Source: Pseudobdellovibrionaceae bacterium
GTDB taxonomy: Bacteria > Bdellovibrionota > Bdellovibrionia > Bdellovibrionales > UBA1609
Assembly (NCBI GenBank): GCA_020635055.1
Contig: JACKAN010000002.1
Location: 62,001-126,000 of the forward strand
Direction: 5' to 3'
Length of the DNA stretch: 64,000 nucleotides
Position 1 is the stretch's first letter. Each line of letters opens with the position of its first letter. A model generated the notes under the pieces. That model made no database searches. It had not been told where the DNA came from and was given only the letters and a program-made list of their open reading frames with translations. A program made the position numbers and the translations under genes. Positions 9,119 to 18,304 of this stretch are shown here, piece by piece.

Positions 9119-9973
9119 ATGATTGCTTTATCGCATTATGAATTTCCTATGTCTGAATTAGAAAAAAATTGGAAAAATACGACTTGGGTCGCTTTAGATA
9201 CAGAAACTACTGGAAAATATCCATTGGAGTCAGAAATTTGCGAAATTGCTGCTGTAAAATGGAGGGATGGTGAAATCGTTGGCAAATACCAGCAACTTAT
9301 AAAACCTTCAAAAAAAATGAACCAGACAGTTATTGATATTCATCATATAACCAATGAAATGGTTGAGAATTCTCCACCTATAGAAAAAATAATTGTTGAA
9401 TTTTATAATTTTATAAATGACGCCTATTTAATAGCACATCACGCGCCATTTGATCTCGGATTTTTAGCCATTGAATTTGAAAAAAATAACTTGTCACTTC
9501 CCCTGCAACCTGTTTTTTGTTCCAGCCTAATTTCGCGACATGTTTATCCTGAGAGTACCAATCATCGGCTACAAACGCTTATTGATTTTTTTCAATTGCC
9601 CAAAGGTCAGGCTCATAGAGCCTTAGATGATGCCATGGCTTGCTTATCAGTAACAATAAAATGTTTCGAAAGAATGGGTGATAAAGCAACCTTGAATGAT
9701 ATTTTAAAGAGGCAGGGAAAAAAACTTTATTGGGCTTCCTACTCTTTAACAGAAGTATCAAAAAATGCGAAGTGGCAGGCCATATTTTCTGCTATAAAAA
9801 ATAATACGGATGTTCATATCACATATCAAGGTGGATCACGTCCAGGCAAGGAGCGACTTGTAAGCCCAATAGGTTTAGTCCGAAGTCCCAATGGAGATTT
9901 TTTGGTAGCAAAATCCGAAGGTGATGAACAAAGTAAAAGATATTTCCTGAATAAAATTTCTAATAGTCGTTAG
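9119..9973 (+). CDS. DEDDh 3'-5' exonuclease (DnaQ-like) with C-terminal WYL-like segment
   Basis: Residues about 20-185 form a DnaQ/RNase T-type exonuclease. ALDTETTG carries the first Asp/Glu pair, HHAPFDLGFL the second Asp, and HRALDDA the HxAxxD catalytic pair. Family members remove nucleotides from 3' ends of DNA or RNA. After a linker, the last 60 residues (ITYQGG...RPGKERLVSPIGLV...KRYFLNKI) resemble the core of a WYL domain, a ligand- or nucleic-acid-sensing fold. This fusion is not the polymerase III epsilon layout. The start is uncertain: ATG 9119 or ATG 9149 both keep the domain, and neither has a clear Shine-Dalgarno. The 3' end overlaps lspA by 14 bp on the other strand. Confidence 0.82.
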   Translation: MIALSHYEFPMSELEKNWKNTTWVALDTETTGKYPLESEICEIAAVKWRDGEIVGKYQQLIKPSKKMNQTVIDIHHITNEMVENSPPIEKIIVEFYNFINDAYLIAHHAPFDLGFLAIEFEKNNLSLPLQPVFCSSLISRHVYPESTNHRLQTLIDFFQLPKGQAHRALDDAMACLSVTIKCFERMGDKATLNDILKRQGKKLYWASYSLTEVSKNAKWQAIFSAIKNNTDVHITYQGGSRPGKERLVSPIGLVRSPNGDFLVAKSEGDEQSKRYFLNKISNSR

Positions 9974-10940
9974 AGGCTTTGTTTTCTTCGGAATCTTGAA
10001 TGTTATCTTCATTTTCTGAGCCTTTTTCTGGAAAATTATATTTTCCCACAGGTAGAATTTTCTCTCTTAATCTGTCGGCTATTTCTTCAAGATGTGTAAG
10101 CTCATCTCCTGCTCGTACTTTGAATTTACGATCTTTACCTGCCAACAAATCATCTACATATAATTCAAAAGCATAAATTGGGCCAGCGGTACGATGAGAA
10201 ACAATTCTACCAATAAGAAATAAGACAATAATAAAAGCAAAGCTAATTGATGAATATGTTATTAAAAAAGGTTCAAGAAATTTTTTTTCCATGACAAATG
10301 TTTGGGTAAGTGCGAGCTCATCAATTGTGATTTTTAGAAATGTAAAAGCGAAAACTCCACTTATAATTGCAAACCCAAAGCCTACAGAAATGAGTACAAA
10401 TATATATTTAATCTGAAATTTAGGAATCACCCAAACATTTTTACGTGTATCTTGAGAAGGCCAAATTTGCTCACCATGGACGATCAAAGTGTAAACTATC
10501 ATAAGATATCCAACCCACTGTAAGGCATCAGCTATATTAAAAGCTGGAGACATCCAAAAAGGGGTTCGAACTACTAAAAAATCAATAACAGATCCACTGT
10601 TTATACGATCCGTAACATTTCCTAAAATGCCCCCCAACAAGATCGACATTCCCGCACGTAGTAGAAGTGATCTTTTGGGTAGAAGGTATTGAATAGAAGA
10701 GTAAATAAAAATGAGGAATGCCCCGCCAGTAGATAATGTGACGACTCTAAGTATAGGCGGGAGACTCGAAAAGGTCCCTAGCATAGCGCCTGGGTTTCTA
10801 TGTAATACCAAACCAAAGGGTCCCCAAAACCTTACTGGCAGTCCTTGTAATTGATGTAATGCCCACATTTTTGTAATGTAATCAAAAAACCAAACAGCAA
10901 AGATTAGAATAACAATAAAAAACCATTCTCGTTTTTTCAC
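9960..10940 (-). CDS. lspA: Signal peptidase II fused to a two-TM, HAMP-like C-terminal extension
   Basis: LspA cleaves signal peptides of diacylated prolipoproteins. Residues 1-165 hold the whole enzyme: a four-TM core with RNPGAMLG, GNVTDRINSGSVIDF and FNIADALQW, including both catalytic Asp residues (the Asp of VIDF region and of IADA). The remaining 160 residues are not part of LspA. Two more membrane segments (about 175-200 and 225-248) are followed by SHRTAGPIYAFE, then a charged helix pair and an acidic tail. That block resembles the HAMP-like linker of deltaproteobacterial-type signalling proteins. The start is GTG 10940. Family call for the N-terminus is firm; the meaning of the extension is unknown. 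Confidence 0.88.
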   Translation of the reverse strand: MKKREWFFIVILIFAVWFFDYITKMWALHQLQGLPVRFWGPFGLVLHRNPGAMLGTFSSLPPILRVVTLSTGGAFLIFIYSSIQYLLPKRSLLLRAGMSILLGGILGNVTDRINSGSVIDFLVVRTPFWMSPAFNIADALQWVGYLMIVYTLIVHGEQIWPSQDTRKNVWVIPKFQIKYIFVLISVGFGFAIISGVFAFTFLKITIDELALTQTFVMEKKFLEPFLITYSSISFAFIIVLFLIGRIVSHRTAGPIYAFELYVDDLLAGKDRKFKVRAGDELTHLEEIADRLREKILPVGKYNFPEKGSENEDNIQDSEENKASNDY

Positions 10941-11032
10941 TCTTTCAGTCTACCAATCTTTTTTGCACTTGAGGAGAAGTGAGTTTTTTTGCAGACGTTA
11001 GTCTCATTAAAATCACATTACAAACCAGAATT

Positions 11033-11953
11033 TTATGTGGGAGAGGAGTAAGCCAATTGTGTTTGATTGCGACCCTGATGTTTGGCCTGGTAAAGGGCTC
11101 TGTCGGCGGCTTCTAAAAGGAAGAGTGCCGATTTTTTATGATCGGGATATGAGGCCACGCCAAGACTTATAGTCACATAGGCCTCTTTTTCGTAGGGGCC
11201 AGGAAAGGGGTTTTCTTCGAGATCTAGACGTAACTCTTCAACCTTATCTTTTACTTCTAGAGCGGTTTTTCCAGGAATGATTATAGCAAACTCCTCACCA
11301 CCATATCGAGAAAGAGTTATTGGTGGGGCAAAATACTTTAACATCCTCTGTCCAATATTAAATAGTAAGCGATCGCCCTCGGGGTGGCCATAGCGATCAT
11401 TATAACTTTTAAAATGATCAACATCGATCATCACTATTGCTAGAGGAGTATTATTTTTTACAGCACTTTCAAATAAAGTTTCTAATTTATTCTGAAAATA
11501 CCTATGGTTAGTTAAGCCTGTCACAGGATCTGTTGTAGCTTGAATTTCAAGTTTTCTTTTTTCAATTAAACGAATATGCGTTTGCTTGGCTTCTAGCATC
11601 TGTAATTTTAGGTATTCATTGTCCCAAGGTTTAAGTATAAAACGATGAATTTCAGCTCGATTTATTGCATCAGAAATATCTTGAATATCCATTTGTCCAG
11701 ATAGAATGGCTCTCACAGTAGTTGGGCATATTTGTTTTACATGCCGGAGAAGCTCAATCCCACTCATTTCTGGCATTTTATAATCACTAAGGATAATAGC
11801 AAAATTAGGATCACTCTCTAAAATAGAAAGAGCTTCCTGAGAACTTGCAGCAGTTATAACATCAAATTCATGACGTAAAAGACGTCCCAGTGAATCTAAA
11901 ACATCCACTTCATCATCTACACAAAGAATTTTAAGTTTCGCTGTTGGGCTCAT
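11033..11953 (-). CDS. Response regulator with GGDEF diguanylate cyclase domain
   Basis: The N-terminal receiver domain (about residues 5-120) has CVDDE, the phospho-acceptor Asp in LSDYKMP, and the switch Lys in LKPW. A short helix leads to a GGDEF domain (about 145-300) with DPVTGLTNHRYF, MIDVDHFKSYND and an intact RYGGEEF active site, so c-di-GMP synthesis is expected. No RxxD inhibitory site is seen five residues before GGEEF. The start is taken at ATG 11953, four bases after the TGA of the upstream binding-protein gene, which implies translational coupling. A longer frame from 11995 would overlap that gene and adds residues before the receiver domain that are not part of it. Confidence 0.92.
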   Translation of the reverse strand: MSPTAKLKILCVDDEVDVLDSLGRLLRHEFDVITAASSQEALSILESDPNFAIILSDYKMPEMSGIELLRHVKQICPTTVRAILSGQMDIQDISDAINRAEIHRFILKPWDNEYLKLQMLEAKQTHIRLIEKRKLEIQATTDPVTGLTNHRYFQNKLETLFESAVKNNTPLAIVMIDVDHFKSYNDRYGHPEGDRLLFNIGQRMLKYFAPPITLSRYGGEEFAIIIPGKTALEVKDKVEELRLDLEENPFPGPYEKEAYVTISLGVASYPDHKKSALFLLEAADRALYQAKHQGRNQTQLAYSSPT

Positions 11954-11957
11954 TGAC

Positions 11958-13463
11958 TCACTTATACGCAAACAATAAAGGGGTAAAATCCCCATTCATT
12001 GCAGGTTTATAACCTTTAACTCTTTTATTTACTATAGCTACTTGCTGATTGTACCACAATGGTATTATTGGTAACTCATCTAAAACAATTTTCTGTACTT
12101 CTTGATAGTGTTTAATACGTTCTTTAGTATCTTTAATAGATAATCCATCTTCTAATAATTGATCCAATTTGCTGTTTTTATAGTGACCACGATTTCTGCC
12201 CGGCGGAATTTCATTGCTATGGAGGGCCAGTCTATATATATCAGGATCAATAGCTCCCACCCATTTCATTGTAGCTAATTGGAAGTTACCTTTCATAATG
12301 TCACCATAAAAAGTTCCCCATTCAAAACTTTGGAGTTCAGCAGTTACTCCCACTTGGGACAACTGATTGACTATGACTTTGCCTATATCAACGGCGGAAG
12401 GATTGTTAGATGTTTTGAGAGTTAATTTAATATTTTTTTGTTTTAATTTTGCTATAATATCCTTGGCCTTTTGTAGGGCAAAGGGAATAGGTTTAAGTTG
12501 GCTATTAAAAAAAGGATTAGAGGGTGTTAAAATAGACGTTGCTGGCAGTGCATAACCCTCTAATTTAAAATCAATAATTTCTTTTAGATTAATGGCATGT
12601 GCAATAGCATTTCGAGCTTGAAATTCTTTGATTAATGGATCTTCTAAATTAAGAAGAATATAGGTGAAAGATAAACCTGGGTTTTTATAAATTTCGAAAT
12701 CACTTTTTTTACTTTCAAAATTTTTTACTTTTTCAAGGGGGATTTCGGACTCGGCAATGTCGATTTCACCATTGTACATCTTTTGATATCGAGTAAAATC
12801 ATCGCGAATGATTTTAAATTGAATTTTTTTAATTTTTGGTTCTAGCAAGGGGTGATGAGTATTTACTTCTAGTTCCACTTGGTTGGAATCTGATTTCACA
12901 AGCTTATAGCTACCCGTGCCCAGTGGACCTTTACTATAGAGTTCTGGTTGTTCAGTGGTTTCTTTTTTTGGTAAGAGTTTGAGTACGGGGAGGTCGCTTG
13001 AAAGAAATTTTGCTGAAAACTCCTCAAGTTCGATGCTTATAACAAAGCGATTTTCCTTTTCACTTATATTTAAGTTTTTAATGGATTGAAAGGAGGATTG
13101 AAAGGGGCAGTCCTTTAGTCTGTATTGCTCAAAAGAATATAGAATATCTTCTTTTGCAAGTGGACGTCCATTGCTAAAAAAAATATTGGGTTTTAATACA
13201 AACTCAAAAATTTTATCTTTGATTTCCCATTTTTCTGCGGCATCCCCTTCCACATTAAGATCAGGGCCAATTTTTACTAAGGAATTGTATATTAAAAGGC
13301 CCATACGCATTCCGTTGGCATCTGTAGCAAAACGGGGATCTAGTGTTTTGGGTTCAGAACCTATGGCCACAACAAGAGTGTCTGGGGGAGGAATTTTTTT
13401 ACCGGTACAGTGGATTAGAGTTAATGCAAAAATTATTGTGAGCAGGCACATATCGCGTCGCAA
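11958..13463 (-). CDS. ABC transporter peptide-binding lipoprotein (SBP family 5)
   Basis: A 501-residue periplasmic solute-binding protein of the OppA/DppA type. The signal peptide ends in a lipobox LIHC with the lipidated Cys at residue 19. The mature start (SEPKTLDPRFATDANGM) and internal blocks such as FSNGRPLAKEDILYSFEQY and DPDIYRLALHS fit family 5. The start is TTG 13463, backed by a near-perfect AAGGAGG upstream. No permease or ATPase genes adjoin. Instead it is coupled to the REC-GGDEF gene, which hints that it may act as a ligand sensor for c-di-GMP output rather than only in uptake (inference). Confidence 0.9.
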   Translation of the reverse strand: MRRDMCLLTIIFALTLIHCTGKKIPPPDTLVVAIGSEPKTLDPRFATDANGMRMGLLIYNSLVKIGPDLNVEGDAAEKWEIKDKIFEFVLKPNIFFSNGRPLAKEDILYSFEQYRLKDCPFQSSFQSIKNLNISEKENRFVISIELEEFSAKFLSSDLPVLKLLPKKETTEQPELYSKGPLGTGSYKLVKSDSNQVELEVNTHHPLLEPKIKKIQFKIIRDDFTRYQKMYNGEIDIAESEIPLEKVKNFESKKSDFEIYKNPGLSFTYILLNLEDPLIKEFQARNAIAHAINLKEIIDFKLEGYALPATSILTPSNPFFNSQLKPIPFALQKAKDIIAKLKQKNIKLTLKTSNNPSAVDIGKVIVNQLSQVGVTAELQSFEWGTFYGDIMKGNFQLATMKWVGAIDPDIYRLALHSNEIPPGRNRGHYKNSKLDQLLEDGLSIKDTKERIKHYQEVQKIVLDELPIIPLWYNQQVAIVNKRVKGYKPAMNGDFTPLLFAYK

Positions 13464-13543
13464 AACAGACCTCCTTTTAGTGTGTTTTTGTTATACTCTT
13501 ATCAAGTAGAATTAGCCAACATGTAGTTTAAAGGGGTTAAAGT

Positions 13544-14992
13544 TTGCGCCATTTTATAATATTTTTGACCTTCTTTTTGTTTCAAGTGCCTAGTTTCTCA
13601 GCGACGGCTCCTGATCAAAGTATAAATAAAAAAGTCATTGCCAAGAAAATTGCTGATAAAATCCAAAAAAGTGATATCCCAATGTCGGATCTTGGTATTT
13701 GGTTAGGTGGAACCCTAGTAGGAGCCAAAAGCTTTTATGAATTAAATAGTGAAAAGTTATTTATTCCCGCTTCTCTAACAAAAATTCTGACAGCCTATAC
13801 CAGTTTTAAAAATTTTCCCATGGATCATAAATTTAAAACTCAACTCCTAACAACTGGAATATTTGAAGAGCATAGCCTCAAAGGTGATTTGATTCTAAAA
13901 GGAGGTGGGGACCCCTCTTTTATATCTGAAAGTATGTGGGTCTTAGTAAATAATTTTATTCGTACAGGAGTTAAAGAGATCTCTGGAAATTTAGTGGTCG
14001 ACGATAGCTATTTTGATTCCATAAGGTTTGATGATAGTCGCGAAGACTCTCGTGTAGATAGAGCCTACGATGCTCCTGTCGGAGCATTGTCGTTCAATTG
14101 GAATTCTGTTAATGTATATATTCGTCCTGGAAAAACAATTGGCTCTCCTGCAAAAATATATGCTGATCCGATGAGTTCTTATATAAAAGTGATTAATCGA
14201 GCAACAACAGCTAAAGGAAATGTGAAAAAAATTCGAGTCTCACGCCAAGTTGATAAAAGTCGGCCCGGCGATGTTATTATTGTTGCGGGCACGATTGGTA
14301 TCGAAAGAGACGAGGTCGTTTCCTACAAATCTATTACGGAGCCAGATTTCTGGAGTGGCATTCAATTGAAGGAGTTTTTAGATCAAAGAGGTGTCCTTTT
14401 AAAGGGAAATGTAGTTAGAGGAAAAGCACCTACTGAGGCCAAGGTTTTAGTTGAATTAGAAGGATCAGATCTTCGAAAAGTAGTGACTGATATGATGAAG
14501 TTTTCAAATAATTATGTGGCTGAAATGTTAACCAAAAATATTTCGGCTTATGTTGATAAAGAGCCGGGTAATATTGTTGGCGGCATTAAAATTATTAGAA
14601 ATACTCTTGAAAATGATTTAGGTTTTCAAAAAGAACACTACAACCTAGTCAACCCCTCGGGTCTAACCAGGTTGAATAAGCTGCGACCTTTAGATTTGGC
14701 AAACCTTCTAAATAGAGCCAAAAATGATTTTAAATTTTTTCCCGAATTCATAGCATCAATGCCAATTTCAGGAATTGATGGAACCCTGAAAGACCGATTT
14801 GGACAAGATATAGACATCCGTGTACGTGCAAAAACAGGATTGCTCAATGGTGTGACTGGGCTTGCAGGATTTATTGGGCATCCCATGGGTAAAATGTTTA
14901 CTTTTACATTTATTTATAATGGAACACAGACAAAAATTAATAAAGCTACACAATTGTTCGAAGATATTATTAAAATCATAATTGCCAACTGA
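13544..14992 (+). CDS. dacB: D-alanyl-D-alanine carboxypeptidase/endopeptidase PBP4 (peptidase S13)
   Basis: This periplasmic enzyme trims or cleaves peptidoglycan cross-links. After a signal peptide (cleavage near SFSA), the three penicillin-binding motifs are present: SLTK at 77-80, SNN at 321-323 and KTG at 430-432. The long gap between the first two is the extra domain that marks class C PBP4 enzymes. Length (482) is normal. The start is TTG 13544 with AAGGGG about 7 bases upstream. mltD follows 17 bp downstream on the same strand, so the two murein hydrolases likely form an operon. Confidence 0.93.
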   Translation: MRHFIIFLTFFLFQVPSFSATAPDQSINKKVIAKKIADKIQKSDIPMSDLGIWLGGTLVGAKSFYELNSEKLFIPASLTKILTAYTSFKNFPMDHKFKTQLLTTGIFEEHSLKGDLILKGGGDPSFISESMWVLVNNFIRTGVKEISGNLVVDDSYFDSIRFDDSREDSRVDRAYDAPVGALSFNWNSVNVYIRPGKTIGSPAKIYADPMSSYIKVINRATTAKGNVKKIRVSRQVDKSRPGDVIIVAGTIGIERDEVVSYKSITEPDFWSGIQLKEFLDQRGVLLKGNVVRGKAPTEAKVLVELEGSDLRKVVTDMMKFSNNYVAEMLTKNISAYVDKEPGNIVGGIKIIRNTLENDLGFQKEHYNLVNPSGLTRLNKLRPLDLANLLNRAKNDFKFFPEFIASMPISGIDGTLKDRFGQDIDIRVRAKTGLLNGVTGLAGFIGHPMGKMFTFTFIYNGTQTKINKATQLFEDIIKIIIAN

Positions 14993-15009
14993 TTAAAAAG
15001 GACTTTAAT

Positions 15010-16467
15010 TTGAGATCGCTGATATTATTTTTAATGTTTTTTTTCTATATGACTCAATTCTCATTGAGTTCTGATAAGCAAACACCCGTGACCTTTGGTG
15101 ATTTTCATCAAAATGTCAATCTCGATGAAGCTGAGACATGGTCGGTTCCAGATTTTTCCGGTCAAGAAAATTTTTTAGGTTATAGTTCTGCAGCATTCGG
15201 TGTTCCGGCGGGAATGGAGGAAAGAGTTTCCTTTTGGTTGGACATATATACGAAGTACACAACAGATCAAGGTTTATTGCACGACAGTCGCTATGTTCAT
15301 ATAACTTACGAAGCCGTAGATTTTACTGAAATAATGAAAACAGAAAATTTAGACAAAAAAAGTATAAGTAAGTTGAGACGTCAACATATGGATGCTGCGA
15401 AAGACAAAATAAGAGCGCGATTAAGAAGGCTGAATGCTTTGACAAGTCCTGCCGGTTTGGAAGGGGAAGACTTACGTTATTGGTACATGTTTGCAAATAT
15501 TAATGAGGAAAATAAATTTTCTGAAGCTGCTAAAGATGGACGCTTGCGATTTCAATTAGGTCAAAAAGATCGTTTTATAGAGGGGATTTATCACTCGGGG
15601 AGATACTTAAAGCAAATGGAAAGTATTTTTAAAGAAATGCAATTGCCGATGGAATTAACTCGTCTACCTTTTGTTGAAAGCTCCTTTAATCTTAATGCAA
15701 GATCTAAAGTTGGCGCTTCTGGAATTTGGCAGTTTATGCGTGCTACCGGAAAACAGTATATGAGATTAGATGATGTCGTGGATGAAAGGAATGACCCTTT
15801 GTTAGCCACTGAGGCGGCTGCTAAAAAACTACGATCCAACTTTCAAATGTTAGGGAACTGGCCATTGGCTGTGACGGCTTACAATCATGGTCCCTATGGT
15901 CTTAAGCGATTAGTGAATAAATACAATACGGATAATCTAGTGGAGCTAGTAGACATTAGAAAGGGTCGTTTTGGTTTTGCCTCGGCCAGTTTTTACGCTA
16001 GTTTTTTAGCTGCTCTTGAGGCTGAAAAGAGAGCTGAAAAGTATTTTGGAGTTGTATTTAGAGAAAAACCTTTGTTAGTTCAAAAAATTAAGATAAACAA
16101 AATGATTTCAAAATTGAATATAATAGACCTCTTTAATGGTGATAAAAATAAAGCAGAGAAATATAACCCCCACATACGAAGTCACTTTTGGAATGGGAAT
16201 AAATATCTTAAAAATGGAAATTTTATTTTTGTTCCTCAGAATGATTATGAACAATATTTAACTCGATTCAGAGCCATCGAATTAAAAGATAATAAGAAAG
16301 TTGCCACAGAAAAAACCTCTGAAGGTACCTATCGTATTTCTAGTGGAGAAACCCTCAGCCAAATTGCAATTAATTTTAATGTTAAATTACAAACTCTCAT
16401 GGAAGCAAATGGGATAGATAATCCTCGTCGAATTCAAGTAGGGCAAAGATTAATTATACCAGAGTAG
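15010..16467 (+). CDS. mltD: Membrane-bound lytic murein transglycosylase D-like (SLT + LysM)
   Basis: A periplasmic enzyme that cleaves the glycan strands of peptidoglycan non-hydrolytically. The signal peptide covers residues 1-20. The SLT domain starts near residue 205 with LPFVESSFN, where E223 is the catalytic acid, followed by GASGIWQFMRATG and AVTAYNHGP. One LysM repeat closes the protein (YRISSGETLSQIAINFNV to RLIIPE). The lipobox of E. coli MltD is missing, so it may be free in the periplasm. The start is TTG 15010 with AAAGG upstream. It is encoded with dacB, giving a two-gene wall-remodelling unit. Confidence 0.93.
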   Translation: MRSLILFLMFFFYMTQFSLSSDKQTPVTFGDFHQNVNLDEAETWSVPDFSGQENFLGYSSAAFGVPAGMEERVSFWLDIYTKYTTDQGLLHDSRYVHITYEAVDFTEIMKTENLDKKSISKLRRQHMDAAKDKIRARLRRLNALTSPAGLEGEDLRYWYMFANINEENKFSEAAKDGRLRFQLGQKDRFIEGIYHSGRYLKQMESIFKEMQLPMELTRLPFVESSFNLNARSKVGASGIWQFMRATGKQYMRLDDVVDERNDPLLATEAAAKKLRSNFQMLGNWPLAVTAYNHGPYGLKRLVNKYNTDNLVELVDIRKGRFGFASASFYASFLAALEAEKRAEKYFGVVFREKPLLVQKIKINKMISKLNIIDLFNGDKNKAEKYNPHIRSHFWNGNKYLKNGNFIFVPQNDYEQYLTRFRAIELKDNKKVATEKTSEGTYRISSGETLSQIAINFNVKLQTLMEANGIDNPRRIQVGQRLIIPE

Positions 16468-16491
16468 TTAAAGCTCTAAAAAAAATGAGTC

Positions 16492-17049
16492 TCAGTTTTT
16501 ATTATCACTTTCACTGCCCCAGCGATAAATTATTCCTGCTGTGATATTTAGAGTATTACCTGGACCAAATCCAAATTTGAAATCGACACGCCCCCAGTAG
16601 GGTCCAGCCATTTGGAAATAACTACCAAATCCAAAATGACTGCCATAACTAGTTTCAAAGTTATTATTACCAGTTTCAGAATAATCTCCTTGATAATGTA
16701 CACCCTGAGCCCCCAGTCGAAAGTAACCAGAAAAAAAATCGTAGACTGTATAATCTATGCGTAAAGACAAAAGGCCTTCATACCAACTGACTCCTTTCGC
16801 TTTAGCAGAGCTAAGAATGTATTCCAAATTTCCATAGACTGTGGGGTGAGAATACAAAATTCCAACTAGAGGATAATTATCACGGACTCCAGAAATTCCA
16901 AAAGGTAAGAGATTTCCCATCTGCCCACCCATTTCATAGAATTGTGAATCTGCATAATTTACGATTTCATTAGCTGTGGTATCCTCATTTATTTGTGCAA
17001 TACTATTAGAGCTTATAAAGAAAATCAGTATCGCAAACAATGAAGGCAT
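16492..17049 (-). CDS. Small outer-membrane beta-barrel-like protein
   Basis: A 185-residue exported protein with an N-terminal signal peptide (cleavage near SIAQ). The mature part is rich in Tyr, Phe and Gly with alternating polar/hydrophobic strands (LSLRIDYTVYDFFSGYFRLG, GRVDFKFGFGPG) and ends in a strand-like IIYRWG. This fits an 8-strand barrel, though no named family is recognised. It is the last gene of a minus-strand run (zinc-ribbon protein, tdk, hpt), only 6 bp after hpt. Confidence 0.65.
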   Translation of the reverse strand: MPSLFAILIFFISSNSIAQINEDTTANEIVNYADSQFYEMGGQMGNLLPFGISGVRDNYPLVGILYSHPTVYGNLEYILSSAKAKGVSWYEGLLSLRIDYTVYDFFSGYFRLGAQGVHYQGDYSETGNNNFETSYGSHFGFGSYFQMAGPYWGRVDFKFGFGPGNTLNITAGIIYRWGSESDNKN

Positions 17050-17055
17050 GATGAA

Positions 17056-17586
17056 TTAGTTCATATTTTGAACTTGGGCAATGTAAGGTAAATTCCTATA
17101 CATCCCTTGATAGTCTAAGCCGTAACCAACAACAAAATCATTGGCAATCTTAAAACCAACAATATCAATATTGCAGTCTGTTTTTTTGGCTTCGGGTTTG
17201 TGCAAGAGAGTCACGGTGCTGACACTTTTAGGATTTCTTAATTTTAACATATTTTGTAGATAGCACATAGTCAGCCCGCTATCTATGATGTCTTCAACAA
17301 GAACAACATGTTTGCCAGCCACATGAGAACTTAAATCTAAAGTGACTTTAACTTGTCCTGATGAAGACATAGAATTGCCATAACTAGAGCAAGCAATAAA
17401 ATCACAAATAACATCCGTATTCATCGCACGAATAAGATCAGAGTAAAAAACGAACGAACCTTTGAGAACACAGACAGCAATCACTTCTTTATCTTTGTAT
17501 ATGTCAGAGAGTTGCGCGCCCATTTCTTTAACACGATTTCGAATATCGGATTCACTTATAAATTTACTGAGTACCAATGGTTCCAT
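17056..17586 (-). CDS. hpt: Hypoxanthine phosphoribosyltransferase
   Basis: This purine-salvage enzyme joins hypoxanthine (or guanine) to PRPP, giving IMP or GMP. The PRPP-binding loop VVLVEDIIDSGLTM is intact. So are the KGSF region near the N-terminus (AVCVLKGSFVFYSDL) and the C-terminal FVVGYGLDYQGMYRNLPY block that contacts the purine. Length (176) is typical. It lies 28 bp after tdk, so purine and thymidine salvage are co-transcribed. For a bacterium that might feed on host nucleotides this pairing would make sense, but that is inference. Confidence 0.95.
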   Translation of the reverse strand: MEPLVLSKFISESDIRNRVKEMGAQLSDIYKDKEVIAVCVLKGSFVFYSDLIRAMNTDVICDFIACSSYGNSMSSSGQVKVTLDLSSHVAGKHVVLVEDIIDSGLTMCYLQNMLKLRNPKSVSTVTLLHKPEAKKTDCNIDIVGFKIANDFVVGYGLDYQGMYRNLPYIAQVQNMN

Positions 17587-17614
17587 ATTAACTATGAAAT
17601 ATGCCTTTCTGATC

Positions 17615-18259
17615 CTATAATTGCAAGCCTAAATCTGGATTTTCCTCTTGGTTAGAGAATTTGTGAGAGGCTTTCTCTAGCCTTAAACTGAGTTCAGGGT
17701 CAAAGTGCCTACGACACCTAGCCTCATAGGCTTCCGTTGACCCAACAAGAATATTTTGTTGATCACTTACAAGACGTTGAGTTCTTGTTGCAGGTTCACC
17801 ACAAACCATACAAATAGCATACTGTTTGTTAATTACTTCAGCTTGTGCCAATAATTTTGGCATGGGACCAAAGGGGGCTCCTCGCCAATCCGTATCTAAA
17901 CCAGCAACAATGACTCTCTTTCCCTCTTCGGCTAACTGATGAATAACACCTAAGATTTCTTCAGGAAAAAATTGAACTTCATCAATCCCTACAACTTGAG
18001 TGTAAATATCAACGTGATGGAGTATTTCAAGGGGGTTTTCAATGACTATAGAGGGAGATTTATTGTTATTGTGGGAAGCCACTTCATTTTTTGAATAGCG
18101 ATCGTCTATTTTAGGTTTAAATACTTTCACTTTTTGCCGAGCTAATTCAGCACGGCGAATTTGGCGAATCAATTCTTCGGATTTTCCACTAAACATGCAG
18201 CCAGTGATCACTTCAATCCATCCAGGACGAGTAGAAAGGCGAAAATAAGTATCTGTCAT
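17615..18259 (-). CDS. tdk: Thymidine kinase
   Basis: This enzyme phosphorylates thymidine to dTMP for salvage. The P-loop (GCMFSGKSEELI) and the DEVQFF Walker-B-like segment are present, as are the zinc-binding CMVCG and CRRHF cysteines of type II TK. The predicted start is ATG 18259, giving 214 residues; a TTG three codons upstream has no Shine-Dalgarno either. It is encoded between the zinc-ribbon membrane protein and hpt. The C-terminal tail after the zinc site is about 25 residues and not conserved. Confidence 0.94.
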   Translation of the reverse strand: MTDTYFRLSTRPGWIEVITGCMFSGKSEELIRQIRRAELARQKVKVFKPKIDDRYSKNEVASHNNNKSPSIVIENPLEILHHVDIYTQVVGIDEVQFFPEEILGVIHQLAEEGKRVIVAGLDTDWRGAPFGPMPKLLAQAEVINKQYAICMVCGEPATRTQRLVSDQQNILVGSTEAYEARCRRHFDPELSLRLEKASHKFSNQEENPDLGLQL

Positions 18260-18304
18260 AAAGGCCAAACTGTATTAATTCATTTAATGGATCAAGTAAG
18301 AATT

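Noticed and set aside
13492..13512. TATACT and TAGAAT as -10 boxes for dacB
   Set aside because: No -35 box at acceptable spacing was found for either.
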